Shown piece by piece: positions 1 through 9,226 of a stretch of 64,000 nt of DNA. The stretch's first letter is position 1; the number at the start of each line of letters is the position of its first letter. Source of the stretch: Streptomyces tibetensis. Lineage in GTDB: Bacteria; Actinomycetota; Actinomycetes; Streptomycetales; Streptomycetaceae. The notes under the pieces are model-generated. The model was given only the letters and a program-made list of their open reading frames with translations, ran no database searches and was not told where the DNA came from. The position numbers and the translations under genes were made by a program. The stretch spans positions 30,441 to 94,440 of the forward strand of contig NZ_SZVW01000030.1 of assembly GCF_007655005.1 (NCBI RefSeq), given 5' to 3'.

Positions 1-366
1 CGATACGACTCGTACGGACGGCAGGCCCCCTGGGACGCCGCCTACGCGCACGGGACGCATCAGTATGACGACGACCTCGCCGCCCTCCGCTCGGCCTACC
101 GCGTGCTCCGGCGGATCTCCACGCTCACCGCGCTCGGCTCCTTCGTGGTGTATGTCGTGCTGTCCTGCTACGCGCCCGGTCTGATGGGTTCCAAGATCAT
201 CGGAGAACTGAGTCCGGGCATGGCCTGGGGAGTCCTCCAACTCGTCGTCACCTTCGCGGCCGTCTCCTGGTACGGACGCAGCGCACAACGTTCGGTGGAT
301 CCGCTGGCCCGCGCCGTCAGGGAGCGAGCGGTACCCGCCGGCCGGAACGCGGGGGCGACGAGATGA
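1..366 (+). CDS. DUF485-family small membrane protein, 5' end outside window
   Basis: The frame is open from base 1, so the true start lies upstream of the window and about 121 residues are visible. Two hydrophobic segments (around TLTALGSFVVYVVLSCYAP and GMAWGVLQLVVTFAAVSWY) with a preceding LRSAYRVLRRIS stretch fit DUF485 proteins, small inner-membrane partners found next to acetate/monocarboxylate symporters. Its stop overlaps the start of the symporter gene as ATGA at 363-366, so the two are probably translationally coupled. The internal GTG at 103 is a possible but less likely start. DUF485 function is not known; a helper role for the symporter is inference from pairing. Confidence 0.8.
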   Translation, partial: RYDSYGRQAPWDAAYAHGTHQYDDDLAALRSAYRVLRRISTLTALGSFVVYVVLSCYAPGLMGSKIIGELSPGMAWGVLQLVVTFAAVSWYGRSAQRSVDPLARAVRERAVPAGRNAGATR

Positions 367-1979
367 CCGAATTCAGCTCCGGGGCGCAGGCCATCGTCCT
401 GGTTCTGTTCACCACGCTGGTCACCGTCACGCTGATGATGTGCGTCATGGCGGGACCGGACCGCGACGACCTGGCGAACTTCTACACCGGCTACCTGTCG
501 CTCACCCCGCTCAGGAACGGCCTGGCGATCGCCGGCGACTACATCTCAGCGGCCACGGTGCTGAGCACGACCGGCATCATCGCGCTCACCGGATACGACG
601 GCTATGTCCTCGCGGTCAGTACCGCCCTGTCCCTGGTGCTGCTGATGTTCCTGCTGGCCGAACCCCTGCGCAACGCCGGTAGGTTCACCATGGGTGACGT
701 CCTGGCCCGCAACATGCCCGGACGGGCCGTGCGTATCGCGGCCTGCCTGGTGACACTCTCGGCGACGCTGCCCTTTCTGGTCGTCCAGCTCTCCGGAGCC
801 GGATCGCTGCTCACCTTCATCCTGAACATCCCGCACGCGGCGGGCGCCAGGACGGCGTCCATCGTCATCGTCGGCACTCTGATGATCATTTATGCGGCGA
901 TCGGCGGTATGAAGGGCACCGCGCTCATCCAGATGATCAAGATCGTGCTCCTCATCGGCACCAGCGTCGTCGTCGCCGCTCTCGTACTGAACCGCTTCGA
1001 CTGGAGCCCCGGCGCCGTCCTCAGGGCCGCCCAGCACGGCAGCGGTGCGGGCCCCGCATACCTTCAGCAGGGCCTGCAGCTCGGCACTTCGGCCGGTGGC
1101 CGACTGGACTTCGTCAGCTTCCAGATCACCATCATCCTCGGGGTGGCCTGCCTGCCCCACATCACGATGCGCCTGTACTCCGCGCAGGACGTACCGGCCG
1201 TGCGTCGCTCCATGTCATGGGCAGTGGGCACGGTCACCACGTTCTGCCTGCTCGTGATCATCATGGGTACGGGCGCGGCGGCCCTGGTGGGATCCCAGCA
1301 CATCACCGCGGCCGATCCTCACGGCAGAACGTCGCTGCTCATGCTGTCCCAGATGCTCGGCGGAGCCCCCGGCTCCGCAGGCGCGACGATGCTCTACTCG
1401 GCCGTGGCCGGCATGGTGTTCATCACTCTGTTGTCGTCGGTCGCGGGGATGACCCTGGCAGCGGCCTCGTCACTCGCCCACGACCTGTTCGCCCATGCGG
1501 TGCGGCGGGGACGGGCCGAGCCGCGTACCGAGATGACGGTGGCGGCGTGGACGAGCGTGGTCGTGGGGATCGTTGCCATCGGGCTCGCCACCACCGTGCA
1601 GAACTGGGACGTCGGCGTGCTGACCACTCTGGCCGTCTGCATAGGAGCATCGGCGGTGGCACCCGCGCTCACCTACTCCCTGTTCTGGCGGGGCTTCACG
1701 CGCACCGGCCTGCTCGCCACCCTCTACGGCGGCGCGGCCGGCGCCCTGCTGCTCATGGTCTTCTCCAAGGCCGTTTCGGGCACGCCGTCCGCCGTCTTTC
1801 CGAATGCCGACTTCGACCTGTTCCCGATGCAGACCACAGGACTGGTCTCCATTCCGTTCGGCTATCTCGCGGGCTGGCTGGGCAGCCTCCTCGACCACCG
1901 GCGCCGCGCAGCCGACAGCCGTGAGCACCGGCGCCTGTACGAGGAGAGCGAGGCACGGTTGCTCGCGGCAGCCGAATGA
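363..1979 (+). CDS. Sodium:solute symporter (ActP/MctC-like monocarboxylate permease)
   Basis: This 538-residue multi-spanning membrane protein belongs to the SSS family. The N-terminal block NFYTGYLSLTPLRNGLAIAG followed by DYISAATVLSTTG is typical of the acetate/pyruvate symporter branch (ActP, MctC), which imports short-chain monocarboxylates with Na+ or H+. About 13 hydrophobic segments are visible, as in the family. It overlaps the DUF485 gene by 4 bases, the usual arrangement for this branch. The exact substrate cannot be read from sequence. The C-terminal tail is charged and cytoplasmic. No terminator of obvious strength was seen in the 58 bases before the convergent phosphatase gene. 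Confidence 0.88.
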   Translation: MTEFSSGAQAIVLVLFTTLVTVTLMMCVMAGPDRDDLANFYTGYLSLTPLRNGLAIAGDYISAATVLSTTGIIALTGYDGYVLAVSTALSLVLLMFLLAEPLRNAGRFTMGDVLARNMPGRAVRIAACLVTLSATLPFLVVQLSGAGSLLTFILNIPHAAGARTASIVIVGTLMIIYAAIGGMKGTALIQMIKIVLLIGTSVVVAALVLNRFDWSPGAVLRAAQHGSGAGPAYLQQGLQLGTSAGGRLDFVSFQITIILGVACLPHITMRLYSAQDVPAVRRSMSWAVGTVTTFCLLVIIMGTGAAALVGSQHITAADPHGRTSLLMLSQMLGGAPGSAGATMLYSAVAGMVFITLLSSVAGMTLAAASSLAHDLFAHAVRRGRAEPRTEMTVAAWTSVVVGIVAIGLATTVQNWDVGVLTTLAVCIGASAVAPALTYSLFWRGFTRTGLLATLYGGAAGALLLMVFSKAVSGTPSAVFPNADFDLFPMQTTGLVSIPFGYLAGWLGSLLDHRRRAADSREHRRLYEESEARLLAAAE

Positions 1980-2037
1980 GTACGGCGGCGCGGGCGGGCC
2001 GACCCCAGGGGGCCTCCCGCGCCGGCCGGGAAGACGG

Positions 2038-4458
2038 TCAGACGACCGTGCCGGTCAGTGGTTGTTCGGTCCACACGGTCTTGCCCTCCCGGGTGTAGCG
2101 GGTACCCCAGCGTTCGGTCATCTGGGCCACGAGGAACAGGCCCCGCCCACCCTCGTCGGTGGTACGGGCGTGGCGCAGGTGCGGTGAGGTGTGGCTGGTG
2201 TCGCTGACCTCGCACACCAGGCACCGTTCACGGATCAACCGCAGGGTCGCAGGACCGCCGGCGTAGCGGTAGACGTTGGTGACCAGTTCGCTGGCGATCA
2301 ACTCGGTGGTGAACGCCAGGTGCTCCAGACCCCACTCGGTCAACTTGGCCGTGGTCAGCGCCCTGGCCCGGGCGGCGCCGGCAGGCCCGTGCGGCAGACG
2401 CCAGGAGGCGACATTGTCCGACGGCAGCATGCGCGTGCGGGCGATCAGCAATACGACGTCGTCGCTGGGGCGCGAGGGCACGAGGGCGTCGACCACCGCT
2501 TGGCATGTGCGTTCCAGCGCGCCCGCGGGGTGGGCGAGCGCTGCCCGCAGCTTCGCCAGGCCGATGTCGGCATCGATGTGGCGTTCGCCGATGATTCCGT
2601 TGGTGTACAGGCACAGCAGACTTCCCTCGGCCAGTTCGATGTCCCGGGCCTCGAACGGCAGGCCGCCCAGGCCGAGCGGTGGGCATGCGGGCAGGTCGAG
2701 CAGAGACACCTGGCCATCCGGAGCGGTCACCACCGGCGGTGGATGACCGGCGCGGGCCACGGAGCAGCGTCCGGAGACCGGGTCGTACACGGCGTACAGG
2801 CAGGTGGCGCCGACGACCTGCTCCCCCACGGGCCGTTCGCCGACTGCTTCCTGTTCGGCCGCCAGCAGGTTGACCAGGTCGTCGAGGCGGGAGAGGACCT
2901 CGTCCGGTTCCAGGTCGAGGCTGGCGAGCGTGTGGACGGCGGTGCGCAGCCGGCCCATGGTCGCGGCAGCATGGATGCCGCGTCCCACCACGTCGCCGAC
3001 GACGAGCGCGACCCGGGCCCCAGACAGGGGAATGACGTCGAACCAGTCGCCGCCCAGACCCGGGCCGGCGCTGGCCGGCAGGTACCGCAGGGCCACCGCG
3101 ACGGCCGACTGGTCCGGAACCGCCCGGGGCAGAAGGCTGCTCTGCAAGGCGAACGCGGTCTGCTGCTGCTGGGTGAAGCGCCGGGCGTTGTCGATGGCGA
3201 CGGCGGCGCGCGAGGCGAGTTCCTGAGCGAGGGTGAGATCGTCCGCCTCGAAGGCATCGGGGCGGCGCGAGCGCCACAGGGTCATCACACCGAGCACCAG
3301 GCCACGCGCGGCAAGAGGTACCACGATCAGGGAGTGAGCGCCCGGATCCGGAGCGTGTGCACCCTGACGGTCTTCCGCCGAGAACCAGTCGGGCGGGACA
3401 ACCGGCTCCAGGACGGGCCGTCCCTCGGCCAGACAGCCGGCCTGTGGCGTACCGGGCCCGAAGGCCACGGGCTCGCCTTGGGGGTGAGGCGGGCCGGGTT
3501 GCTGGGCACCGATGCTGCAGGTCCCCAGTCGGACCACGGGCCCGGCAAGGGCGCGAGTCGGTTCCTCACCTCGCGTCACCGCCTGAAGCAGGTCCACGGA
3601 CGCATGGTCGGCGAGGTGCGGCACCATCACCTCGGCGAGTTCCCGGGCAGTCTCGGCCACGTCGAGAGTGGTTCCGATACGGCTGCCGGCCTGGTCGAGG
3701 AGTGCGAGCCGGCGCTGGGCCCGATGGCGTTCGGTGATGTCCTCGATCATCTCGGCCACACCCAGGACGCGGCCCGAGGGGTCTTCCAACCGGAAAGACG
3801 ACACCAGCGCGACCTGCTCGCGTGCCGGATCCTGCTCCAGGCGAGCGAACTGCTCGGAGTAGACCAGGGGTCTTCCGGTCTCCATCACCTCGCGCACCCG
3901 GTCCACAGCCTTGCGCGCGTCGTCGGGGAGGAGCATCCGCCCGGTGGGCAGCCCCCGGAAGTCCGCTGCCGGGACGCCGCTGAACCGTTCGATGGCGCGG
4001 TTGACCCGCAGAATCCTCAGGTCGGGGCCGTGGACGACCAGGCCGATCGGGCACTGCCGGTACAACCCGTCGAGAACCGCGTGGTCCCTTTGCCGTTCGA
4101 GGACGTCATCCGCGAGTGCCCCCGCAAGGAACCACTCGCGGACCCGGCCATCGCGGGACAGTTCGTGAGCCCTGACCCCCAGCTCCACAAGCCGCCCGTC
4201 ACGGTGGCGCAATCCGAGCACGCCGACCCATCCGCCGGCACTGCGGCACCTCGCCGCGGCATCAGTGACAGCCGGCCGATCACGAGGAGCGACAAGGACC
4301 TCGACCGCCGGACGACCGATCACGGCTGTGTCCGGGTGACCGAGCAGTTCCTGAGCCCGCCGGTTCCATGCGACCACCACTCCCCGGTCGTCGAGCACCG
4401 CCGAGGCAGCCAGGTGCGGGGCGAACGGATCGTCGTGGCCCGCGCTGAGCTCCGTCAT
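2038..4458 (-). CDS. PAS-PAS-GAF-SpoIIE phosphatase-HATPase multidomain regulator
   Basis: An 806-residue cytoplasmic signalling protein. Domains in order: PAS (about 10-115), second PAS with a PAC-like segment (about 125-250), GAF (about 260-430), PP2C/SpoIIE phosphatase (about 455-650, with GGDWFDVIPL and VGDVVGRGIHAA metal-site motifs) and a C-terminal HATPase_c anti-sigma-kinase-like domain (about 680-800). In Streptomyces such proteins dephosphorylate anti-anti-sigma factors and can also act as the switch kinase; that is family knowledge, and no partner is adjacent. The start at 4458 is chosen because GGAGAAG lies just upstream of ATG; a longer frame to 4593 lacks family-like sequence. 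The gene stands alone, convergent with the symporter. Confidence 0.88.
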   Translation of the reverse strand: MTELSAGHDDPFAPHLAASAVLDDRGVVVAWNRRAQELLGHPDTAVIGRPAVEVLVAPRDRPAVTDAAARCRSAGGWVGVLGLRHRDGRLVELGVRAHELSRDGRVREWFLAGALADDVLERQRDHAVLDGLYRQCPIGLVVHGPDLRILRVNRAIERFSGVPAADFRGLPTGRMLLPDDARKAVDRVREVMETGRPLVYSEQFARLEQDPAREQVALVSSFRLEDPSGRVLGVAEMIEDITERHRAQRRLALLDQAGSRIGTTLDVAETARELAEVMVPHLADHASVDLLQAVTRGEEPTRALAGPVVRLGTCSIGAQQPGPPHPQGEPVAFGPGTPQAGCLAEGRPVLEPVVPPDWFSAEDRQGAHAPDPGAHSLIVVPLAARGLVLGVMTLWRSRRPDAFEADDLTLAQELASRAAVAIDNARRFTQQQQTAFALQSSLLPRAVPDQSAVAVALRYLPASAGPGLGGDWFDVIPLSGARVALVVGDVVGRGIHAAATMGRLRTAVHTLASLDLEPDEVLSRLDDLVNLLAAEQEAVGERPVGEQVVGATCLYAVYDPVSGRCSVARAGHPPPVVTAPDGQVSLLDLPACPPLGLGGLPFEARDIELAEGSLLCLYTNGIIGERHIDADIGLAKLRAALAHPAGALERTCQAVVDALVPSRPSDDVVLLIARTRMLPSDNVASWRLPHGPAGAARARALTTAKLTEWGLEHLAFTTELIASELVTNVYRYAGGPATLRLIRERCLVCEVSDTSHTSPHLRHARTTDEGGRGLFLVAQMTERWGTRYTREGKTVWTEQPLTGTVV

Positions 4459-5081
4459 CCGCTTCTCCGCCCATGGACACCACCGTGTACCGGGTCGCCG
4501 ATGTCCGCGGGTCCTGACCGTGGCCGGTGACCGGCATGACGGCGTTCGTGGCGCTGGCTCGGCGTTCCCGCATGCACACGAACTGCTGACCATGCAAGCC
4601 TATTGAAATCCCGCGGAGGACGCCCGCCTCGCCCGTCGCGTCGCGTGGCGTGGCGTGGCGGGCATGAGGGATGACGTCGGGCACGGCGGCCCCCTCAGGA
4701 CGAACCGTTACGGGACTTCGCCCCGCGCAGCCCCGCCGGACCCGGTAGCGGTGTCCCCGCCCCGCGGCACGCTGCGGGCCGCTTCACGGATGGGCGTCCC
4801 CGGTCCGGTGTCCCCGCATCCCCGAGGCGGGGCTGCGCAGTCGCCCGCCTCTGACAGTTCCCAGGGCAGGCTTGTCGGATCTCACCCGCCGTGTCGGCGA
4901 GGAGGGTGCGCCGCATGGGATCCGCGCCGACCCGGTCGTCGTCCCGGGCCTGATCGACATGCCCCCGGGCCGCGAGGCCCCGGCCCGGCGGGCGTAGCGT
5001 GCCACCTCCTCGCATGCCGCCCGGCCGCCGGGGCGCCGCTTGGCAGGTCGCCGCAGCCGTCAAGATCTCCGGCGGCCTCCG
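4459..5081. other. Intergenic, no gene recognised
   Basis: About 620 bases between the phosphatase start and the terminator of the ABC-transporter operon. It has strong GC bias in several frames but no reading frame with family-like content. A short run of TGGCG pentamers lies near 4650. It must contain the promoter of the phosphatase gene near 4459-4560; I could not pick out convincing -35/-10 boxes. Confidence 0.5.
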
Positions 5082-5131
5082 GGCGGGGGCGGTCCCGAGA
5101 GGTCAGGGCATCGACCGGGACCGCCCCCGCC
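5082..5131 (-). terminator. Terminator of the liv-type ABC operon
   Basis: Perfect 16-bp inverted repeat: arm GGCGGGGGCGGTCCCG at 5082-5097 and its complement at 5116-5131, with an 18-base loop. It lies 4 bases beyond the stop of the last gene of the minus-strand operon. There is no U-tract, as is common in high-GC actinobacteria. Confidence 0.8.
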
Positions 5132-5134
5132 GGC

Positions 5135-6412
5135 TCACTTCGCCAGCGGGCCGAACTCCTTGCGGGTGTCCACCGGCTTGCCGAACAGCTGCCACCGCTC
5201 GCCCTTGAACCGCATCAGCTGCATCGTCTCGATCGGGAAGGCGTCATCGGGACCGGTGGAGAGGGTGACACCGGGCAGCAGCATGTCCACCTTGACGTCC
5301 TTGAGGTTGCGCACCGCGTCCCGCAGCCCCTCCCTGGTCGGGCACTTCATCGCGTCCAGGGCCTTGTGCAGGCTGGAGGCGGCGGCCCATCCGTAGGCGT
5401 TGAACTGGTTGGCCGGGTCGGAGTCGGGCGCGTACGTGCGCAGCGCGTCCTGGTACGTCTTCATCTCCGCGTCGTCGGCCCACTGCGGATCGGCGGGGTC
5501 CTTGAAGTAGGTCGCCGAGACCACGCCCTGGACGTTCTTGAATCCGACGGGCTTGAGCACGGTGGCGGACGAGGAAACGTTGTTGACGATGTGCAGCGGG
5601 TTCCACTTGGTGTTCTTGGCATCGGCGGCGAGTGCCTGGCTGCCGAACTTCGGCGTGGTGATGTTGAGCAGCACATCCGCCTTGGACCGGGCGAGGCTCG
5701 TCATCTGTGCCGAGACGGACGGGTCGGTGACCTCGTAGCTCTCCTCGGCGGCCACCTTGATACCGCCGCCGGCGATGGCCGCCTTGAACCCGCCGAGCAG
5801 GTCCTTGCCGAAGTCGTCGTTCTGGTAGAGGACGGCGACCTTGGCCTTGGGCTTCTCCTCCTTGAGGTACTTGGCGTACACCCGTGCCTCGGCGATGTAG
5901 TTGGGCTGCCAGCCGGAGGTCCACAGGTGGTCGCCGTCCGTACCCCAGACGGAGGCGCCGGTGGCGACGAAAGGCTGCGGCACCTTGCGCTTGTTGAGGT
6001 AGTCCCACACGGCGGCCGTGGACGGGGTGCCCAGGGTCTGGAAGACAGCGAAGACCTTCTCCTGCTCGACGAGTCTGCGGGCCTCCTCGACCGCCTTGGG
6101 CGGCTGGTAGCCGTCGTCGCGGACGACGAACTCCACCTTGCGGCCGTCTATGCCGCCCTTGTCGTTGACGTGCTTGAAGTAGGCGCTCACGCCTTTGCTG
6201 ATGGTGCCGTACGCGGAGGCCGGTCCCGACAGGGGGTAGATGCCACCCAGCCTGATGGACTTGTCGGTGATACCGGTGGTCTGCTGGCCCTGGCACGCTC
6301 CGTCGGCGGCGGCGTCCTTGTCGTCCTGCCCGCGCTGGCTGTTGCAGGCGGTGGCGAGGAGCAGGGCGGCGGCCGCGGCCGCGGCCGCCCGCAGAGTGGT
6401 CGTCTTGCGCAT
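5135..6412 (-). CDS. ABC transporter substrate-binding lipoprotein (LivK-like)
   Basis: A 425-residue solute-binding protein of the periplasmic-binding type I (LivJ/LivK, Peripla_BP_6) family, the capture subunit of a hydrophobic/branched-chain amino-acid-type importer. The N-terminus MRKTT, a hydrophobic stretch and the lipobox LLLATAC (Cys about 22) indicate a membrane-anchored lipoprotein. The segment IRLGGIYPLSGPASAYG is the usual start of the mature domain. The reading frame continues far upstream, but the ATG at 6412, followed by the signal peptide, is the sensible start. It is the last gene of a five-gene operon (livG-F-H-M-K order). Substrate is uncertain: family members also bind aromatic acids, amides and urea. 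Confidence 0.9.
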   Translation of the reverse strand: MRKTTTLRAAAAAAAALLLATACNSQRGQDDKDAAADGACQGQQTTGITDKSIRLGGIYPLSGPASAYGTISKGVSAYFKHVNDKGGIDGRKVEFVVRDDGYQPPKAVEEARRLVEQEKVFAVFQTLGTPSTAAVWDYLNKRKVPQPFVATGASVWGTDGDHLWTSGWQPNYIAEARVYAKYLKEEKPKAKVAVLYQNDDFGKDLLGGFKAAIAGGGIKVAAEESYEVTDPSVSAQMTSLARSKADVLLNITTPKFGSQALAADAKNTKWNPLHIVNNVSSSATVLKPVGFKNVQGVVSATYFKDPADPQWADDAEMKTYQDALRTYAPDSDPANQFNAYGWAAASSLHKALDAMKCPTREGLRDAVRNLKDVKVDMLLPGVTLSTGPDDAFPIETMQLMRFKGERWQLFGKPVDTRKEFGPLAK

Positions 6413-6417
6413 GTGGT

Positions 6418-7530
6418 TCAGTCCTTTTCCGTGCGGGGCTGTGCGCCCACGGGTTCGGCATCGACAGGTGCTGGATCCGCCGGGGCGGGGGACGCGGAGG
6501 GTTCGGAGTCGGGCGTCCGGTCGTCGGCGGCGGGCGGGGTGGTGCGGGTGAGGCGACTGGCGGCGACACCGCGGAGACGGCCCGCCAGGCCGGCCAGTCC
6601 CGTCGGTGCCACGAACATCACCGCGATGATCAGCAGGCCGAACACCACACCCGGTGCCGCGTCGCTGATGTCCTGGGCCACGCTCGGCACGTACATCACG
6701 AAGGCCGCGCCCAGCAGTGGTCCGTACAGCGAGGCGAGCCCTCCGACCACCAGGCCGGCCAGGAGCGTGATGGACAAAACGAAGCTGAACGAGTCGGGTG
6801 AGACGAAGCCGATGACCCAGGTGTAGACGCAGCCGGAGACACCCGCGAACAGCGCGCTCCACGCGAAGGCGAGGGTCTTGTGCAGCGACAGCCGTACTCC
6901 CATGACCTCCGCGGCGCTCTCGTTGTCCCGCATGGCGAGCAGTGCCCGGCCGACCCGGGAGCGCAGCAGGTTGCGGGCGAGCAGCAGGGCCACCGCGGTG
7001 ACGGCGAGGACGACGAAGTACGTCCACTGGTCCTCGGCGAGCCCGCTCCACGCGGGCGCCTGCAGCTTGTCCACGGTCAGTCCCATGGAGCCGCCCGTCA
7101 CCGGTTCGAGCCGTTTGAGCAGCGGTGGCAGGAACACCGCGAACGCGAGCGTGACCAGGGCCAGGTACAGCCCGCGCAGACGCAGGGCGGGCACACCGAA
7201 ACCGAGACCCAGCAGGAAGCATCCGACGGCCGCGACCGGCAGCGTGGCCAGGTGGCCGGTCTCGTAGCGGTCGAGCATGACCGCCGCCGTGTAGGCCCCC
7301 GCCGCGAAGAAGGCGCCGTGCCCGAGGGAGATCTGCCCGCCGAATCCGACCAGCAGGTTCAGTCCGGCCAGCGCCACGGCGTAGAGCAGCACCATGGTCA
7401 GCTGAAAGACCTGGAAGGGGGCGAAGTAGAACGGTGCGCCGAGGGCGACACCCGCTGCGAGCAGCGTGGTGAGCGTGGCCCGCAGGCGGCGGGCGCGGCC
7501 GGTGCCCAGTGTTGCGGTGATCGTGCTCAT
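6418..7530 (-). CDS. livM: Branched-chain amino-acid-type ABC permease LivM
   Basis: A 370-residue integral membrane permease with about ten hydrophobic segments. The block LNLLVGFGGQISLGHGAFFA is the signature of LivM permeases. The start is the ATG at 7530 that overlaps the livH stop as ATGA (7527-7530). The C-terminal 40 residues are a Pro/Ala/Asp-rich hydrophilic tail, longer than in typical LivM. The gene ends 5 bases before the binding-protein start. It pairs with LivH to form the membrane channel of the importer. Confidence 0.9.
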   Translation of the reverse strand: MSTITATLGTGRARRLRATLTTLLAAGVALGAPFYFAPFQVFQLTMVLLYAVALAGLNLLVGFGGQISLGHGAFFAAGAYTAAVMLDRYETGHLATLPVAAVGCFLLGLGFGVPALRLRGLYLALVTLAFAVFLPPLLKRLEPVTGGSMGLTVDKLQAPAWSGLAEDQWTYFVVLAVTAVALLLARNLLRSRVGRALLAMRDNESAAEVMGVRLSLHKTLAFAWSALFAGVSGCVYTWVIGFVSPDSFSFVLSITLLAGLVVGGLASLYGPLLGAAFVMYVPSVAQDISDAAPGVVFGLLIIAVMFVAPTGLAGLAGRLRGVAASRLTRTTPPAADDRTPDSEPSASPAPADPAPVDAEPVGAQPRTEKD

Positions 7531-8417
7531 GCGCGTTCCACCGCCGCCCGTCCGAAAAGGCCCTGGGGCCGCACCAGCAGCACCGCCAGGATGATCACCA
7601 GGGGGACGCCCACCTTCAGATCGGCACCGATCACGTCCACGTACGCCCCGGCCAGCGTCTCGGCGACGCCCACGAGCAGGCCGCCGACGACCGCACCGAC
7701 CGGGCTGTCGAAGCCGCCGAGGGTGGCCGCGGCGAAGGCGTAGATCAGTACCCCGCCCATCATGTTGGGCTCCAGGAACAGCACCGGCGCGACGAGCACG
7801 CCCGACACCGCGCCGACCGTCGCGGCCAGCCCCCAGCCGAGCATCAGCACGCGGCCGACCCTGATACCCGACAGCCGGGCGGAGGCGGGGTTGCCGGCGA
7901 CCGCCCGCATCACCAGGCCGACGGAGGTGTGCTGGAACAGCACGTACAGCAGGCTCATCACGACGGCCACCACCGCGATGATCCCGAGGCTCGACCAGTC
8001 CACGCGCACCCCGCCCAGGTCGATCCCGCCGTCGGGGAACGGCTGCGGAAAGTCCTTCACGGTGAACGACCAGATCAGACCGGCCATCGCGTTGACGAAG
8101 ATGAACAGGCCCACCGTGACGATGACCATGGTGAGTTCGGGCGCGTTCTGCACCGGGCGGATGACGATCCGTTCGACCAGCATGCCGCCGGCGAAGGACA
8201 CCGCAAGGGTCACCGGCAGTGCCAGCCAGAACGACATCCCGGACGCCACGAGTTGCCACGCCACGTAGGTGGAGATCATGGCGAGCTCGCCCTGCGCGAA
8301 GTTGACGATCCCGGTGAACCGGTGGATCAGTACCAGGGCCAGCGCCAGGCTGGCATAGACCGCGCCGGAGCCGACGCCTTCCACCACTTGCTGGAGCAGT
8401 TCGGTCACGGCGCTCAT
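7527..8417 (-). CDS. livH: Branched-chain amino-acid-type ABC permease LivH
   Basis: A 296-residue permease. The N-terminal GVGSGAVYASLALALVLIHR and TGIVNFAQGELAMISTYVAW segments are diagnostic for LivH. The start is the ATG at 8417, which overlaps the upstream ATPase gene by 4 bases (8414-8417). Like its neighbours it is translationally coupled, so the channel subunits are likely made in fixed ratio. Confidence 0.9.
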   Translation of the reverse strand: MSAVTELLQQVVEGVGSGAVYASLALALVLIHRFTGIVNFAQGELAMISTYVAWQLVASGMSFWLALPVTLAVSFAGGMLVERIVIRPVQNAPELTMVIVTVGLFIFVNAMAGLIWSFTVKDFPQPFPDGGIDLGGVRVDWSSLGIIAVVAVVMSLLYVLFQHTSVGLVMRAVAGNPASARLSGIRVGRVLMLGWGLAATVGAVSGVLVAPVLFLEPNMMGGVLIYAFAAATLGGFDSPVGAVVGGLLVGVAETLAGAYVDVIGADLKVGVPLVIILAVLLVRPQGLFGRAAVERA

Positions 8418-9226
8418 CCGCCCTTGCCGGAACGGACGGAGACACCGAGATACACCTCGGCGACCTGCCCGTCCTCGCGGATCTCCTGGGACGGCCCGGA
8501 CAGCACCAGGCGGCCGGCCTCCAGTACGTGGGCCCGGTGCGCGACATCCAGCGCGAGTTGGGCGTTCTGTTCGACGACGATCACGGTGGTGCGTTCCTCC
8601 TCGTTGACGGCACGGACGATCTCGAACAGCTCGCGCGTGACCAGCGGCGCGAGGCCCAGCGACGGCTCGTCCAGGAGCAGCAGCGAGGGCCGCAGCATCA
8701 GCGCCCTGCCGATGGCGAGCATCTGCTGTTCGCCGCCGCTGAGGCTGCCGGCGGCCTGGCGGGAGCGCTGGCGGAGCTTGGGGAAGTAGCCGTAGACGCG
8801 CTCCAGGTCGGCCGCGACGGCCGTGCGCTCGGTGCGGCCGTCGCGACGCCACCGGCCGGTGCGCAGGTGGGCGCCGACGCGCAGGTTCTCCTCGACGGTC
8901 AGGTCGTTGAAGGTGCCCCGGCCCTCGGGTACGTGCGCGACGCCGAGACGGGCGGTCTGCTCGGGCGAGCGGCCCAGCAGCTCCGTACCGTTCAAGGTCA
9001 CCGAGCCGCGTCCGCGGACCATGCCGCACAGAGCTCGCAGCGTTGTCGTCTTGCCCGCGCCGTTGGGGCCGAGGATCGCGCACACCTCGCCGCGGGCGAC
9101 GGAGAAGTCGAGCCCCTGAACCACGCGGGCCTGGCCGTATCCGGCGTGCAGGCCGGCGACCTTCAGGAAGTCCGGCTCCGCGGTCGCCTGCGCGGCCTCG
9201 GTGCTGTCGGTTGCGGGTTCCGTCAT
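8414..9226 (-). CDS. livF: ABC transporter ATPase LivF
   Basis: A 270-residue nucleotide-binding subunit. Walker A GPNGAGKTTT (about residue 53), ABC signature LSGGEQQ and Walker B LLLLDEPSLGLAP are all intact, and the length fits LivF once the Ala/Glu-rich first 20 residues are included. The ATG at 9226 overlaps the livG stop (9223-9226). It powers import together with LivG. Confidence 0.9.
   Translation of the reverse strand: MTEPATDSTEAAQATAEPDFLKVAGLHAGYGQARVVQGLDFSVARGEVCAILGPNGAGKTTTLRALCGMVRGRGSVTLNGTELLGRSPEQTARLGVAHVPEGRGTFNDLTVEENLRVGAHLRTGRWRRDGRTERTAVAADLERVYGYFPKLRQRSRQAAGSLSGGEQQMLAIGRALMLRPSLLLLDEPSLGLAPLVTRELFEIVRAVNEEERTTVIVVEQNAQLALDVAHRAHVLEAGRLVLSGPSQEIREDGQVAEVYLGVSVRSGKGG

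Noticed and set aside
2191..4530. Very long plus-strand frame (779 codons) opposite the SpoIIE-type gene
   Set aside because: It is an antisense frame created by high-GC codon bias; the translation is Gly/Arg/Gln-rich without any domain, while the opposite strand has five recognised domains.
4695..5063. Possible 122-residue gene upstream of the phosphatase
   Set aside because: Composition is Arg/Gly/Pro-rich, no ribosome site, no family pattern.
4655..6826. Plus-strand frame of 723 codons opposite the binding-protein gene
   Set aside because: Antisense shadow of the substrate-binding protein and permease genes; no signal, no motif.
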